Below, piece after piece: positions 37,801-48,909 of a stretch of DNA of 64,000 bases. The translations under genes and the position numbers were made by a program. Origin of the DNA: Crotalaria pallida (taxonomy: Eukaryota > Streptophyta > Magnoliopsida > Fabales > Fabaceae); NCBI GenBank assembly GCA_037953625.1, contig CM075651.1, positions 141,946,501 through 142,010,500 of the forward strand, read 5' to 3'. The notes under the pieces are model-generated. The model searched no databases, was not told the origin of the DNA, and saw nothing but the letters and a program-made list of their open reading frames with translations. Positions within the stretch are counted from its first letter, which is position 1, and the number at the start of each line of letters is the position of its first letter.

Positions 37801-38100
37801 GTGTGGAGAATAATAAGGTTCGTTTTCAGTATATTATTTAATGCTATTTTAAATTTTTTTACTTTAATAAGGCTGTTTTTCCATTTTCCTTAGGATTTCA
37901 ATGTTCGATCTAATAATGGAAAGGTGCCAAACAATATTAGTAAGGGTAAAGAAGGTTTGAAGAGGAACTTGAATATTTACCATGATATGTGCTATAGTGG
38001 CGAAACATCAAAGGGTGTCAAGTTTTCAAAGATAGAATTTGTAAATGGAGCATCATCTTCGTACTCAAATCCATATACTTCCACTCGTGCTCCAGAATGA
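25837..38100 (+). CDS. RPA70-like single-stranded-DNA-binding protein (copy 2), split by a gypsy element in an intron
   Basis: Start ATG 25837, stop TGA 38098-38100. The first exon ends at SDSR and the next starts ATVCGPHVQFF, exactly as in copy 1. The middle OB fold is FDWLILGDFVHRFYT; the zinc ribbon is CPCKAIL...MCRICG; a last OB segment includes IVVADSTASMTLFLLDRDAR. Every junction I could trace keeps frame. The exon before the large intron seems to end at a GTTAAT donor near 27122, and the next exon starts near 36982. The full 9.7-kb gypsy element (27167-36870) lies between them. A strong reading needs cDNA. The product should bind ssDNA in the nucleus; its origin is likely the Helitron. 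Confidence 0.78.
27167..27771 (-). repeat. 3' LTR of the gypsy element
   Basis: It is 605 bp, nearly identical to 36265-36870, preceded by the ATACT target duplication. On the element's strand it is the downstream LTR. Confidence 0.95.
27764..27900 (-). repeat. Duplicated polypurine tract and LTR edge
   Basis: The stretch from the last bases of the LTR through TAAGCCCCCAGCT and GGTCAAGGC (27764-27820) occurs again at 27839-27898. Read on the minus strand each copy holds a polypurine tract GGGGGCTTA directly before a TGTGG-type LTR edge. Confidence 0.85.
28095..28740. other. Leader of the antisense ORF inside the gypsy element
   Basis: This GC-richer, pyrimidine-rich segment has no recognisable coding content. 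Its position and TTC/CTC-rich composition fit a promoter and 5' leader for the plus-strand ORF that follows. Confidence 0.4.
28742..30951 (+). pseudogene. Antisense ORF of the gypsy element (putative gypsy-type transposon domain protein)
   Basis: It runs opposite to pol. The first part reads SSSSCSFTEVYEALRRQREY; the middle part carries FTDLEMRVLKELGLAPSQL, HPNTWSFLRAF and FLWMYNPFVSN, which fits the plant family called putative gypsy-type transposon (PF04195-like). An intron at about 29935-30010 leads into a C-terminal exon (EEYWSAMSSK...). This holds a Pro/Thr-rich linker, then a long Glu/Lys-rich coiled coil (about 30420-30680) and an acidic tail ending DVEDEAA. A frame change near 29280 and a TAG at 29800-29802 break it. 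Such antisense ORFs are known in Grande/Tat elements; their function is unknown. Confidence 0.75.
31058..31375. repeat. Array of short hairpin units between the convergent ORFs
   Basis: At least three units have the form TGCAAG...CTTGTTGCA (about 31058-31088, 31112-31130, 31157-31183), and two diverged ones follow (31286-31310 and 31346-31371). Each can fold on itself. They lie between the stop of the plus-strand ORF (30951) and the end of pol (31950). Confidence 0.7.
31950..36215 (-). pseudogene. Gag-pol remnant of the gypsy element
   Basis: It begins MSETQPVQRRRRGRPGR at 36215, has a run of about 13 prolines, and then passes without a gag core into a protease (VFIDQGSSADILF). Reverse transcriptase follows with YIDDM (about 34460), then RNase H (YVDGSSNQKGAGAG; SDSQLVV) and integrase (zinc-binding CPQC, then MDIVGQFP, ITDNGSQF, HPQTNGQAEA). 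The C-terminus ends ...LRTYFS at 31950. Stops at about 33975-33977, 32406-32408 and 32070-32072 interrupt RNase H entry and the integrase end. The first part (36215-33975) and the second (33779-32406) are each long and open. Normal Tat pol is one continuous polyprotein. Confidence 0.93.
36246..36264 (-). other. Primer-binding site of the gypsy element
   Basis: Read on the minus strand it is TTGGCGCCGTCTGTGGGGA, directly next to the LTR edge. The TGGCGCCG core is usual for plant Ty3/gypsy elements primed by a host tRNA. Confidence 0.88.
36265..36870 (-). repeat. 5' LTR of the gypsy element
   Basis: It is 606 bp, starts TGTGATGTCC and ends CCACCACA, with the ATACT duplication at 36871-36875. 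On the minus strand it is the promoter LTR. Confidence 0.95.
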
Positions 38101-40137
38101 TTTCAACGTGTAATTATCTATCAGTTGATTGTGTTGAAGAGAAAAGAAACTTTGGTTTTGTAATATTCACTTGTCTCCTTCTCTTATTTTATTTCGTTAT
38201 GTAGTAGTGTTGGTATGGTCTATCAAATTGTATTATAATTAGGTTGGTTTCCGTTTGAGTTTTTAATCTTCCAGTTCCTAATGTATAATTATTATGTGGT
38301 GTGTATTTGGTTTCCGTTATTAATGTATCTTATTTATTAGTACTTCTAGATTTTGTTACCTAGAAATTTTTTTTTCTTGATTAGTTTTGATTTATTTTGT
38401 TTCCCTCTTTGTTACTTATGTCAAATGCCCCTATTACTTATGTCAATTTCCTTACTACTTATGAAAAAAAAATTTATTAACCAGTCTAATAAAATAATTT
38501 GTTGGTGATTAGTGAATTGTGTTTGGTTAATATAATGTTATAAATCACTTTTATAAATTTTATTTGAATGTATCTTTTTCTCCACCTATAAATATTATAT
38601 ATTATTATTAAAATTTAATTTATGAAAATAACTGTCTCTATAATATGCTGGAATATATAAACTACACCTAATGGTTCATCAATTTTGTACTTTACAATGA
38701 TAACTTGTAATAATAACTTACATGTATATACATGATATTATATTTATATATTCATTTTTTTTCCTTCGCTTTTATATATTAAAATAGCTGTTTATAATTA
38801 TAAAAGTAATAATTGTTATTAATTTAATTATCTTCACCAGTGATATAGTCCATGTATTTATTTATTCACATATACTTATTTTTCCTTCATTTTCTAAACT
38901 CATGATCATTTCAAATCAAGTTAACTTTTGAAACTCCTTCATTTACTTGGCTTGAAATGTTCCGGTTATTTACTTCCCTTATGTTTAAGGGAGCTACTAT
39001 CATGCAAACCCAAATTGGATGGATGTTATGCAACCTTGTATTAAACCAATAAGAAGTTGTCACTTAATTCACATATGTCATGTCATTATTTGAAGCGGTC
39101 GAAATTAATATTTTGCAATTTAGTCCAACATAAAAAGAAATTTAAATATTTAGTCCTTTGTGTTTATAATGCAATGATACTTTAATTTTATCTTTTTTAA
39201 ATTAAAAGTTATAATTTATTTATAGGTACAAAAGACTAAATTTTTAAATTATTTTTTATGTTCGACTAAATTGCAAAATACCAAATTTGACCATTTCAAA
39301 TAATGAAGTGACAAATTCTTATTGGTTTAACACACGTTCCATAGCAACCATTTAATTTTGGATTGCATATTAGAAATCTGCTTAACCTAAAGGTATTTTA
39401 GATCTTTTCTCTGTAAATAATTTTATAATAACAGAAAAAGAAAATAAATAATTCACCTTCTAATTGTGACCACACATTGCAACCATCGTTATGCACTTTT
39501 TGGGCACAAGCGGCAACATATATTTTTTCACCAATTTTTCGGATACATGATGATTCTTCCTTTCTTACTTTATTGATGTTGCCTTACTCTTGTCATCATT
39601 TAGATGTTGTTACCTCTATGCCTACCTCTGTCACCTATTTCTTTCCATTTGTAATGTCAACTCTTCTCATTTTTTTTTCATTTCAGCCATTGAGTTCTTC
39701 TTTTTTTTCTTACTTGAAGGCTCTAAAAAATTTTTAAGTGCTATTGTAAAAAAAAAAATTATTTCAATATTGCACTCATTCTTTCTTAATTTGTGTTGAA
39801 AATTTCACAATATATTGCATTAGAGTAATTGATAAAGGATAAATAAGAGAAATCAACAATAAAAATATCCTGTCAAATATTAAGTGATGTATAAATAGGA
39901 TTAAAAAAATTATTCTAAAACTAAAAGTACTAAGATTTTTTTCACGCCAGTTCACTCAATTTTTTTCCACGTGTAGTGTTCGAATATAATACACTTGCAA
40001 TCTACTTTCCTTATTTTTGTATTCTCAAATCTTTTATCTTTTATTCTCCACCCTTTTTTGCAACCTTACCCTCGTGGTAATATTACTTATAAGAGTCACA
40101 CTTACCTCTTTCTTTCACATTCCTTCACTAGCTTCCA
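38101..40137. other. AT-rich spacer between RPA copies 2 and 3
   Basis: It holds the 3' flank of copy 2, the second copy of the foldback MITE (38989-39381) and an AT-rich region with no recognisable gene. T-rich sequence just before 40138 may be the promoter of copy 3. Confidence 0.5.
38989..39381. mobile_element. Foldback MITE with long terminal inverted repeats, copy 2
   Basis: The left end GGGAGCTACTATCATGCAAA and the AATTTAGTCC arm match copy 1 at 70-490, in the same orientation. The right arm is its inverted partner. TTAA is found directly outside both ends. The element is 393 bp and non-coding. Confidence 0.8.
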
Positions 40138-42610
40138 ATGTCTTTTAACATATCCCCTCTTTCTTCTGTATCTCTTGAATGGGCAACATGGAATGTCAAG
40201 GTTCGTGTTCTTCATACTGTTATTATGCATGAGGTTTCTGGCACCGAATCCCATCATGTTCTTTACTTCCTTTTTGTGGATGCAAACGTATGTTTCCCTT
40301 GTCTCTGTTTTTAGCAATATTTGCTTCTGATTGAGTAATTTCTGTCTTATAATTTTCTCGTCCTTGAAGGTCTTATATCAAAGTTTAAGTCTCAACTATG
40401 TGAAGGTGTTGCTTACACGTTGGTATCTATTCAAAGTGTTCCTAACTTTGGGAAATACAAATGGACTTCTCACCCATGTTTGTTGTCATTCATTGATGTT
40501 ACTCAAGTGAAACCTGAGCATTGTAGTTTAATTCCAGACCAATCTTTCTGTTTTGGTGGCATAGATAGCGTTTTTATGTCGTACTATACCAGTGACATTT
40601 TGAGAGGTATTTGAGATTGACATTTAATTGTTCTAATCCCAAATTACTTTAATTGTTTTTTCTTACTCACTATTGCACTTGATGTTACAGATCTTATTGG
40701 TATTCTTACTGCTTTTACCAAGGAACTGGGCTACGTAAAGGATGGTATATCTACACCAGCGGTTATTTTGGAACTTTCTGATCAATAGTATGTTGTTTCT
40801 TATTTCGTTGTTTTATTTTCCCTTTCTATTATTCTTCATAAAATTGTTCTCTTTCTTGTTTTTTGTTTAGTGGTACGATTGATTGTTACTTATTTGCCGA
40901 GCACGTTGATCAATTACATACTTTTATGAGCCTTAACAACCCAACTCAACCTATGGTAGTTATTCAGCTATGTCGTATGCGTCTATGTGATGGTAATGTC
41001 CATGTAGTATCTGTTATACCCAGAAATGTATTTTATCTATAACCTATATTTAGCATAACTGTTTAACTAATTTTCTTTCAGGGAAAGTTGTGGTTAATGT
41101 TATTCCTGGAATTTCAAATCTTATTTTTAATCCTGATATCTTTGAGTCTATGCAGCTAAGGATCGGGTTAATTCGTTTTTGCCCTGAAGTTCACTCTTTC
41201 CATACGTCCACTCAAATATGCTTTATGATTTTTCGAATTTGTTTCAACAATATGATTTAATTTTAAAAGTATTTTGTTTTAAAAAAAAATATAGAATGCA
41301 AGATCATGGTTTCTTCGCTGATGGACAAGCAATTGTGAGTGATGGAAGACATATGACACCTGAAGATTGTTTTATGTCTAACTATCCACGTACTGTTGTC
41401 AGCAAACTATTCAATTGCAGTGAGGTTAGGATATCTTTTGTTATTGATCCTCTTTCGGAAATTGTTGTAGTGTTGTAATTTGTTTTGATTTGATCTTCTA
41501 TCCTTTACTTTGCAGAATAGAATGTGTATTGTTCTAGCAACTATTGTTGGATTGTCGGGAGATTTGGATTGGTGGTTTAATGAGTGCTCATGTAAAGCAT
41601 CACTTGTTCTTAAATCAGGAGCTTTGTATTGCGATACATGTTTGAAGTTTATCTTCAACTTTGTTCCTCGGTATTGTTAAATTGATCTTTTCCCGCAGAC
41701 GTGTATTCCTTTAGCTTACCTTTGTGGCACCGTTTCTCATGGTATGCTTTGTTTGCTAGGTATAAGTTAAATTTGATAGTGCATGATGCAAATTCAACTG
41801 CTACATTTGCTATGCATGATCGTAATGCCCGCTGTCTTATTGGACGTTCTTGCCAAGAGTTATTTGATATGGCACCACAGGTAAATTCGTACTTGCAATC
41901 TTTTATCTGGCCTCAATTTAGTAGATGTGTTGTTTTCTTATTTGTTTGTTGTTTCCTTGTTGTGTGTAGTGCTCTCAGGCTTTTGCTTACAACAAAATTT
42001 TGGATTCCCTTCTTGACCGAAGTTTTCTATTCAAGGTTGTTGTTAAAGTGAACAATGAGTCTAAAACAGCTGTCTCTTTTTCAATTAGAAAAGTGGTCGA
42101 AATTAGTGCTGATGATGTTTTCCAAGTTCCATTATCTGGTCTTTCTCCTAACAAGGTTTGTCATAATTTTTATTTTTTTTTATAATCAAAATATTTTGTA
42201 TCTATCCAATATTCATAATTTTAAATGCGTCACAAGTGATGTCTTTTATATGCAATTGTTACATAGGGTAATTTTTCGCCTCCCTTTCCTGCTGTTGATC
42301 CTCGTGATATTGATTCAAGAGCTCACAAACCATGGATGCCCGTAAGTTATATTCAGTTATGATTATTTGGTTTCCTTTTAGCTGAAGTTTTCTTATCTTG
42401 GTTCATTTCCTATTTTAGATTGTTAGAAAGCGGAGTGCATCTTCTGATTGTAATGTTGCCAAGGGTAAAGGTGTTGCATCCAAATATGGATATTATAATC
42501 TTAAGAAGAATTTAATTGATCATTTTGAATCTGTTAAGAATCATGATCTTTTTCCCGAGATGGATTGCTCAAAGCACGGTTCCAGCTCTACTGAATCAAA
42601 AGGTGTCTAA
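40138..42610 (+). CDS. RPA70-like single-stranded-DNA-binding protein (copy 3)
   Basis: Start MSFNISPLSS at 40138, stop TAA 42608-42610. The order is as in copies 1 and 2: first OB fold (EGVAYTLVSIQSVPNFGKYK), second OB fold (GTIDCYLFAEHVDQL) and C-terminal OB with zinc ribbon (CSCKASLVL...YCDTC). There is a second domain half IVHDANSTATFAMHDRNAR and a tail with GNFSPPFPAVDP. Most junctions keep frame. Two are uncertain. Between exons 1 and 2 (about 40286-40370) I find no acceptor in the phase the family needs. The exon near 41155-41215 has no clear donor. So this copy may be damaged or use unusual splicing. It is clearly diverged from copies 1 and 2. Confidence 0.72.
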
Positions 42611-43574
42611 TCTTTTCCCACACACGGCGTGGATGACATGCCAAATAAGATTTACAAGTTTATACCTTCACCATGACCGATGGATCATCATCAGGCTGTG
42701 ATTTGTTGTTGTTTCTATTTGTTTATTGAATCTATGTTGTGTTTTAATTATATTATCCTGTAATACCATCCTTTGTGCTTTTCCTTCGCTATTTTTTCTC
42801 TTTTTTGAACTCCCGATTTATTATTACACTTGTCTTGTGTATGTTGATTATCCTCGGTCCAATGGTAAAAGTTTCCATCATAAAAGTTTTTAAGGTTTTC
42901 ATTGCAGGTATTAAGATAAGAAGCAATGTAATTAACAATATGCTGATTTCAAAAACAAAATGAAGTAATTTTTGGCCGTTAATATATTTCCTTTCAAGTA
43001 ATGATAATAATTTTTGAAATTCTATAAGTGTCTATAGAAACATAACAGTGTGCTGGGTAATTTTTATTATATGTAATTACCAATATGATTTACTCTAATC
43101 AAAATTTAGATTTCTAGTATTACACACGTGGGAGGCACGGAGGTGCTGAATTGCACGACTACAAATAGATTGGCTCACACCGTCACCCTTGTACATTGAA
43201 TGCATTGACTATGTACTGCATTTAAAATTGGAAACTAACTAAACCAATGCTTTACTCTAACACGCCCTTTTATTGAACCGAAATGTTCCACTTTTTAACT
43301 CGTGTTCATTTCTCTTCTATTTAAAAAATGCGTCTCCCACAACGGTCATATTATACAGTACTTTCTCTGTGTCTAATTATAAGGTATGTTTATTAAGAAA
43401 AGTAATTAGATGCAATAATTATTTTCAATTTTATCAAAAAACATATCAAACTTTCAAAACTACCCCTATGGAAAATTAAATGCAATCTAGATTGATATAG
43501 TTTTATTATGGAAAAAATAAAAAGGTTTCTTGGAACGTGGGATATATGTATAATTATTAGGGGTATATTTGATA

Positions 43575-43871
43575 CTCCATCTGTCTCTTAATATAAGTCA
43601 CTTTTACCTAATTTACACAGATTAAGAAAAATAATTATTACTCTCAAATTTATCAAAAAAATATGTTGTCATTCCAAGGTTACCTCTATTTAAAACTTTA
43701 CAACTCTATTCATTTCTCTTTCTATTGTAATTATTATCCTATCACCCCTATGCAATTATGAGAGGTGTATTTGGAATAAACTTTTTAATACTACCTAGAT
43801 ATTATAAAACGACTTATAAAAAGGATACCAATTATACCAAAATGATGCCCTATATTAAGGGACGGAGGGAG
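43575..43871. mobile_element. Stowaway-like MITE, 297 bp
   Basis: The left end is CTCCATCTGTCTCTTAATAT and the right end TATTAAGGGACGGAGGGAG is its complement. TA flanks both sides. Its interior is closely similar to the MITE at 52339-52616, so they are one subfamily. Confidence 0.82.
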
Positions 43872-43974
43872 TATATATTATTTAATGCTATCTAGAAATT
43901 GTAAAGTGACTTATATTTAAGGACAAAGAACTCTTCAAAAAAGTGACTTATATTTAGGGACAGAGGGGAGGGAG

Positions 43975-44851
43975 TACTCATCCTATAGATACTCATTGCC
44001 TAAATCTAAGGTCAATGTTCATTTAAGTCATTGGACGACTGAGATTGATGGATGGAAACATGGTGTATGTATACACCTGGTTAAGTTGAATGCACCATAG
44101 AAAATGGTCATTTGTACGTTTTTTTTTTGGTAAACTGTTTTTTTAATGATAAATTCTCTTAAAATAATGACGTTAAAAAATACATTAATCACAATTTTTT
44201 TAATACTTTTTTGAATACTTTTTTTTTCTTAATATATATCTTATTTCTAATTTTCAATGCAAAATTATCAGCCCATGTAATTTTTTTTAATTTTTAATAA
44301 TTCTTTTTAAATATTGTATGTATTTTTCTTTTCACAAATATATATTTTTTTGTTATTCAGATTCTTTTTATTTTTATTATGTACTCTTTGACAGAGGTTA
44401 AAATTTTTTCTCCTTGTTTTCAAATTTAGTCATTTCAAAAATATTCTTTGTATTCTTCTTCGGTGATATGCACTCGTTTTTATGATTTAGATTAAATTTT
44501 TTTACTCTCTGTTTTGAAAAAACTATATTGAGTAAAAGCTATATTCAAAATTTACATATTCTAACAAATCTGTATACGAATATGTGTAAAAAAATATTCT
44601 GAGTAAATCTATGTTAAATTTTTTTAAAAAAAAATCATTATTTTTAGAAGAATTTATCATTTTTTAAAAAAAAAGTTTTTAAAAAAAACCTACAAATGAC
44701 CATTTTCTACGGTGCATCCAACTTAACTAGGTGTATACATACGCCATGCTCCCTTCCATCAACTCAGTCGTCCAATGACTTAAATTCACATTAACCCTAG
44801 ATTTAGACAATGAGTATAAAAATACTCATCTTTTGGACAAAGGATGAGTAT
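43975..44851. mobile_element. Foldback element with about 150-bp inverted repeats
   Basis: The left arm (TACTCATCC..., CATTTAAGTCATTGGACGAC, ATGTATACACCTGGTTAAGT, AAATGGTCATTTGTA) is repeated inverted at about 44685-44851. The arms surround a 570-bp AT-rich, non-coding core. Long inverted repeats and a non-coding centre suggest a Mutator-like or foldback non-autonomous DNA transposon. No clear target duplication was found. Confidence 0.78.
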
Positions 44852-44993
44852 TGCATCCTTACCCTTTCTCATTAGGTTTGGGTGGAGTGCGCCACGTTAC
44901 CTCCGCAACCAAAAAGCCATTGTTACCCGCCAAAATTAACCAGTTGAAGTTGAATTATTAGGGCTGGCATAAACCCAACTTAACTACAGCACC

Positions 44994-47900
44994 ATGGCTT
45001 CGGCGTTCGGATGGTACGGCCCTCTCATTGATCTTCGATCTGCTTCTTCTCACATCGGCGATTTCGTCCAGCTTCTCGTTTTCGTTCACCGCTCTTTCCT
45101 CGTTCAGGTTTTTTTTTTCCACATCATTTTTTTTTTTTAAATTTTCTCTCTCTGTTTTCTCATTTCATATTATTTTCAGTGTAAGTCGTTCAAAGTTGGA
45201 CAACAGGTTATGCGGACAGATATTCAGGTGGGTGATGAAACGACACCGTATTTCGGAGTTTCTCTTTGGCAGAAGGATATGGGGTCTAAGGTAGCTGCTG
45301 GAGATGTCCTTTTGTTACAGAGTATAATAATAATAATAATCTATCTATATTATTCTCATTTCTTTCTTTTTTTTTTAATTTTTATTTTTATTTTAAGACT
45401 ATTGCTGTTTTAATTCTGTTTTGAATGTGGCAGATTTCAAGATTGCTAAATATGGTGATATTGTTGAGGCCAGAACCGTTCAGTGGTCTTCACTGCTTTG
45501 CTTGATTCATCCTTATCAATCACTTATTTCAAAGGGTCTCTTCTTTTCTTCTAAATTCACTTACTTGGGACATGTTTCTTTTAAGGTTTTTTTTTTCCCC
45601 CCGCTTTTTCAATATACTACCTTCTTTCCTTGATATAAACCCTTATGATGAAACTTCACAAGAATTTAAAAAAAATTAGTTAATATTGTTGGTGGTTTGG
45701 AATTAATAATATTTGATAAAGAAAATAGTGTGTATATTGTTAGTTTTTTTACATTGTCAACTTATCATCCACAGTTCAATGGTGGATGATGTATTAATGG
45801 TGTAAAAAACTTCTCATTTTTTACACTATATACATTAAACTTAATATACTTTTTCAAATTCCTATAATTATTATTGTGACTTTAGAAAGTATTGAGTAAT
45901 TAACGATGTTTATGGAGAAAAAGAAATCAATGGCATTAAAAATTGGAAAAAAGTGCCTATAAATAGGAGCAAAGAATAGTTTTCAAATAAGTGCTTATAT
46001 TAATGAACAGTTGGAGTAGTGATTTTTTTGATTAAAAAAAATTCACTTATGATACTTGCACATTCGGTTGTTTGGGCTTTAAAAAAAAAAAACAGAAGCT
46101 TCGAATTCAGCTTTTTTGAGAAGCCAAAATCAGCTTCAGAAATTCCTTATGAAGATTTTTTTTTTTTTTTTGAAATGTGTTCTGGTGGGTTAACCATGTG
46201 AGTAACAATCATGATGAGTATTATATAGCAAATCTTAAGTCTTGGGAGTTGGAGGTCTGATTCGATCCTGGGCACAACCATTTGGTGGTTTGTTGGTGGA
46301 TTTAATTTCCTCCCCATCCCCATAAAAAAATGAGTAACAATCATCAGATTTTGTTGTTGTCAAGACATCACCTAACCTCACATATGCACAATGTCCACCA
46401 TTTTGATGCTTCCATTTATGTTGATGTGAGAGATGTGTGACAATGTGATGTGCAACGAGCATTATTGAAGCAATACAATGAGTCATTTTAAGTTTTAAGC
46501 TTTCAACCTCTCTATTTCTTTATGTGCAGGTGTAGAAGAGTTGATGACAGGTTGCTCCCATGTTGGGATAACAACGAAGGACAAGCTTAGGAGGGTCATA
46601 AAGTGGGTGCAGCAGTCTCGGTCCAGCATCTGCAACATCAAGTTGCAGTCCGATCAAGTATTCTCTTTCCCCTGTAATCGTTGTCTGTAATCTGTATTAC
46701 GTAATTTCTCCAAGGTTCATGATTATACACGTATCGAGTTTTACGATAATTCGATTGACTGGTGAACATAATGTGTAAATGATTATTGTGATTATTGTAT
46801 CCTGTTCATTACATATTTAAGGTTTAAATTTCCTTAAAATTAATGGTTTTCATTTATAAGTTGAGTTCTTTCACTTGGAAATCCGACTTTGATCAATATG
46901 CTTCATCTCATACGGCATTGGTTTAGATTTACTGATGAGCCTAGCGAATGTGATATGCACAGCAAATAGAGTATGTGCCTAAAAACTGGAAAGTGCTTGA
47001 AGAGAGAATGCCTAGGGACTGCTTTTCACTTTTGGAGGTTTCTCAGCTGACAACATCCTGCAAGACTACAGTTTGTGCATCTATTGGTGAAATTATTCCA
47101 CTACTCACTGCAAGGAATATCGGTGAAACAGAGAAAGAGAAGATTTTTCTTAGCAGGAAAGTTTACAAATCTGAGGATAATAACTTGGTGGAAGATCTCT
47201 TATGCATTGGCTGCCAGCTATGTGGCTCACCTTTAGATTCAGAGTACGAGTTTAGAATTTTAGATGATAACTTAAGCCATGTTGTGCCTTTGATTGTGAT
47301 CAGTGATAATTCTTCCTTTATTTCAGATTTGAGCAGAATGCTATTCCACTAATTTGTTCAAAAAGTTCAAGCCACCTCCATGCAGTAGGCTCTATATATA
47401 GGCCTTTCATGGTAAACGTATTTTCATAAGACTTGCTCATGCTTGATTCTCCTCATTTATTTGACGTGCACTTTCTGCTCTTTGTTCATAATTAAGATGT
47501 AATGGCCTCTGTTTGTTCATAAGCCTGGCTTTCAGATAAAGGAAAAATAAATCTTGTTATGGCCTCTGATTTTCAATATTCTGATTTATAATATTATATA
47601 TAACATTAGACGTGCTTAACATTGCTAATTGATGCAATTTTGGCAGCTATACATGTGGGATGAATCAGATTACATGCCAGTTCTCGTTAAGAACAAGGCT
47701 GCAGAAATCTTGTTTGGGAATATCAAGGCAGAAAAAGTATATTCTAGTTATAGAGAACAAATCCTTAACCCAAATCTTGGTCCAAGTGATAACATGAAGG
47801 ATGAAGATCAAGGTGCAAGATTTGCTAATAATCTGAGACTCTCTGGGGAAGCATGTTCCACTTCCAGAACGTTAGATGCGGTTAAGAGCTTGCAGATGGC

Positions 47901-48087
47901 GGAAAAGCATCTCCGTGTTAAAAAGTTAAACTTCTATCATGTCTGGTTAATTTTTCTGAAAATGTTGCTGCAACAAGGAAAGAACAGTCCTCTGAAATTT
48001 GAGATCATTGTTGATCCCGACTTAAATATAGAAAATGGGAAATTTGAATTGGTTTCTGCAATTATGCCTTGCTTTGGAACCAAGTAA
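44994..48087 (+). CDS. OB-fold nucleic-acid-binding protein (plant conserved)
   Basis: Seven exons give 430 aa in one frame: 44994-45107, 45180-45321, 45434-45535, 46530-46657, 46963-47243, 47327-47411, 47647-48087. The product starts MASAFGWYGPLIDLRSASSH. An N-terminal OB-like part includes VGQQVMRTDIQVGDET and FKIAKYGDIVEARTVQW. A central region carries a Cys cluster (LLCIGCQLCGSPL) that may bind zinc. A C-terminal part includes LYMWDESDYMPVLVKNKAAE, reminiscent of an OB fold. Plants have a single-copy-type family annotated as nucleic acid-binding OB-fold-like protein; its role is not well defined, with RPA-like ssDNA binding or telomere/repair functions possible. Intron 3 carries a MITE and a SINE. 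Intact coding frame contrasts with the neighbouring transposon-derived RPA genes. Confidence 0.82.
45617..46016. mobile_element. Stowaway-like MITE in intron 3 of the OB-fold gene
   Basis: The ends CTACCTTCTTTCCTTGATAT and TTATATTAATGAACAGTTGG plus AG are diverged inverted repeats flanked by TA. It is 400 bp, longer than the other copies, and may hold extra inserted sequence. Confidence 0.6.
46213..46330 (+). mobile_element. tRNA-derived SINE in intron 3 of the OB-fold gene
   Basis: A 118-bp insert is flanked by a perfect 14-bp duplication TGAGTAACAATCAT (46199-46212 and 46331-46344). It contains a pol III B-box-like sequence GATTCGATCCTGG and ends in a short A tract (TAAAAAAA). A box A-like stretch lies near TATAGCAAATCTTAAGTCT. 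The structure fits a short SINE. Confidence 0.85.
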
Positions 48088-48909
48088 TACATTTATGAAC
48101 ATTTGCATATCTGCATTTGCATCTTCCAGAGTGCAAATTTTATAAACTCTTTATGGCTCATCCATTTGAATTCCTCCAAAACTACACAATAAAGTATAAA
48201 CACAATAAATTAAGACTAAGGATGAATTCAGTTTGAAGGCACAAAATTGGAGTTGTATTCTAGCATAGAATATTAGAATGCACATCACAATCCGACTGTA
48301 CATTATAATCTAAAGCAAATGTGATTTGATCAAAAATAAAGTATGAGAAGTCCACCCTCCTTAGAGGATCTCCAATTGGAGTTGCATAGGGTTGTGCAAC
48401 TATTCTTAACACAAGTGAATCGTTGGAATGAGATTAGGTGAATATGATTTAATGTATTGGTTTTATTATATGTTTGAATTTACTATCAATGAAGGATGCT
48501 TAATTTTTTATGAATGTTGTGAAAACTTATGATCTTGACATAATCCATTCTCCCTTGTCAGCAAATGAACCTACCGCAGCCTACGTGCTTTCAGTACGAT
48601 TTATGTAAATATTTATGTTATTATCACTCAAAACTTCTTTAATTATAAATCAATTTTCTCTTACTTAAGTAGCTATTCATAACTTTTTCTAATTATTCTT
48701 GGTCTTTTCACATCTCACATTTTTTTCTACATCATCTTAAATCACAATACTAATTAACCTTTTGATTATAAAGCATTGTATTTAGGTTTGATTAATTTAT
48801 TTATTCTATTCATAAATCTTTCACTTTCAAAGTAGTGCTTTCAAAAAGCTAATTTATCAATTACAAAAAATTTTAACAGAATGATAAACATATTACCCTC
48901 TCAAATTAG

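Larger units (their letters stand above)
42611..44993. other. Transposon-rich spacer
   Basis: After the 3' flank of RPA copy 3 come a possible minus-strand Helitron terminus (43114-43145), Stowaway-like sequences (43355-43400; 43575-43871; fragment to about 43976) and the long foldback element 43975-44851. I see no gene. The last 140 bp are probably the promoter of the OB-fold gene. Confidence 0.6.

Noticed and set aside
43355..43400. Additional Stowaway left end (CTTTCTCTGTGTCTAATTAT)
   Set aside because: I could not find a matching right end nearby with a TA flank, so it is treated only as a fragment.
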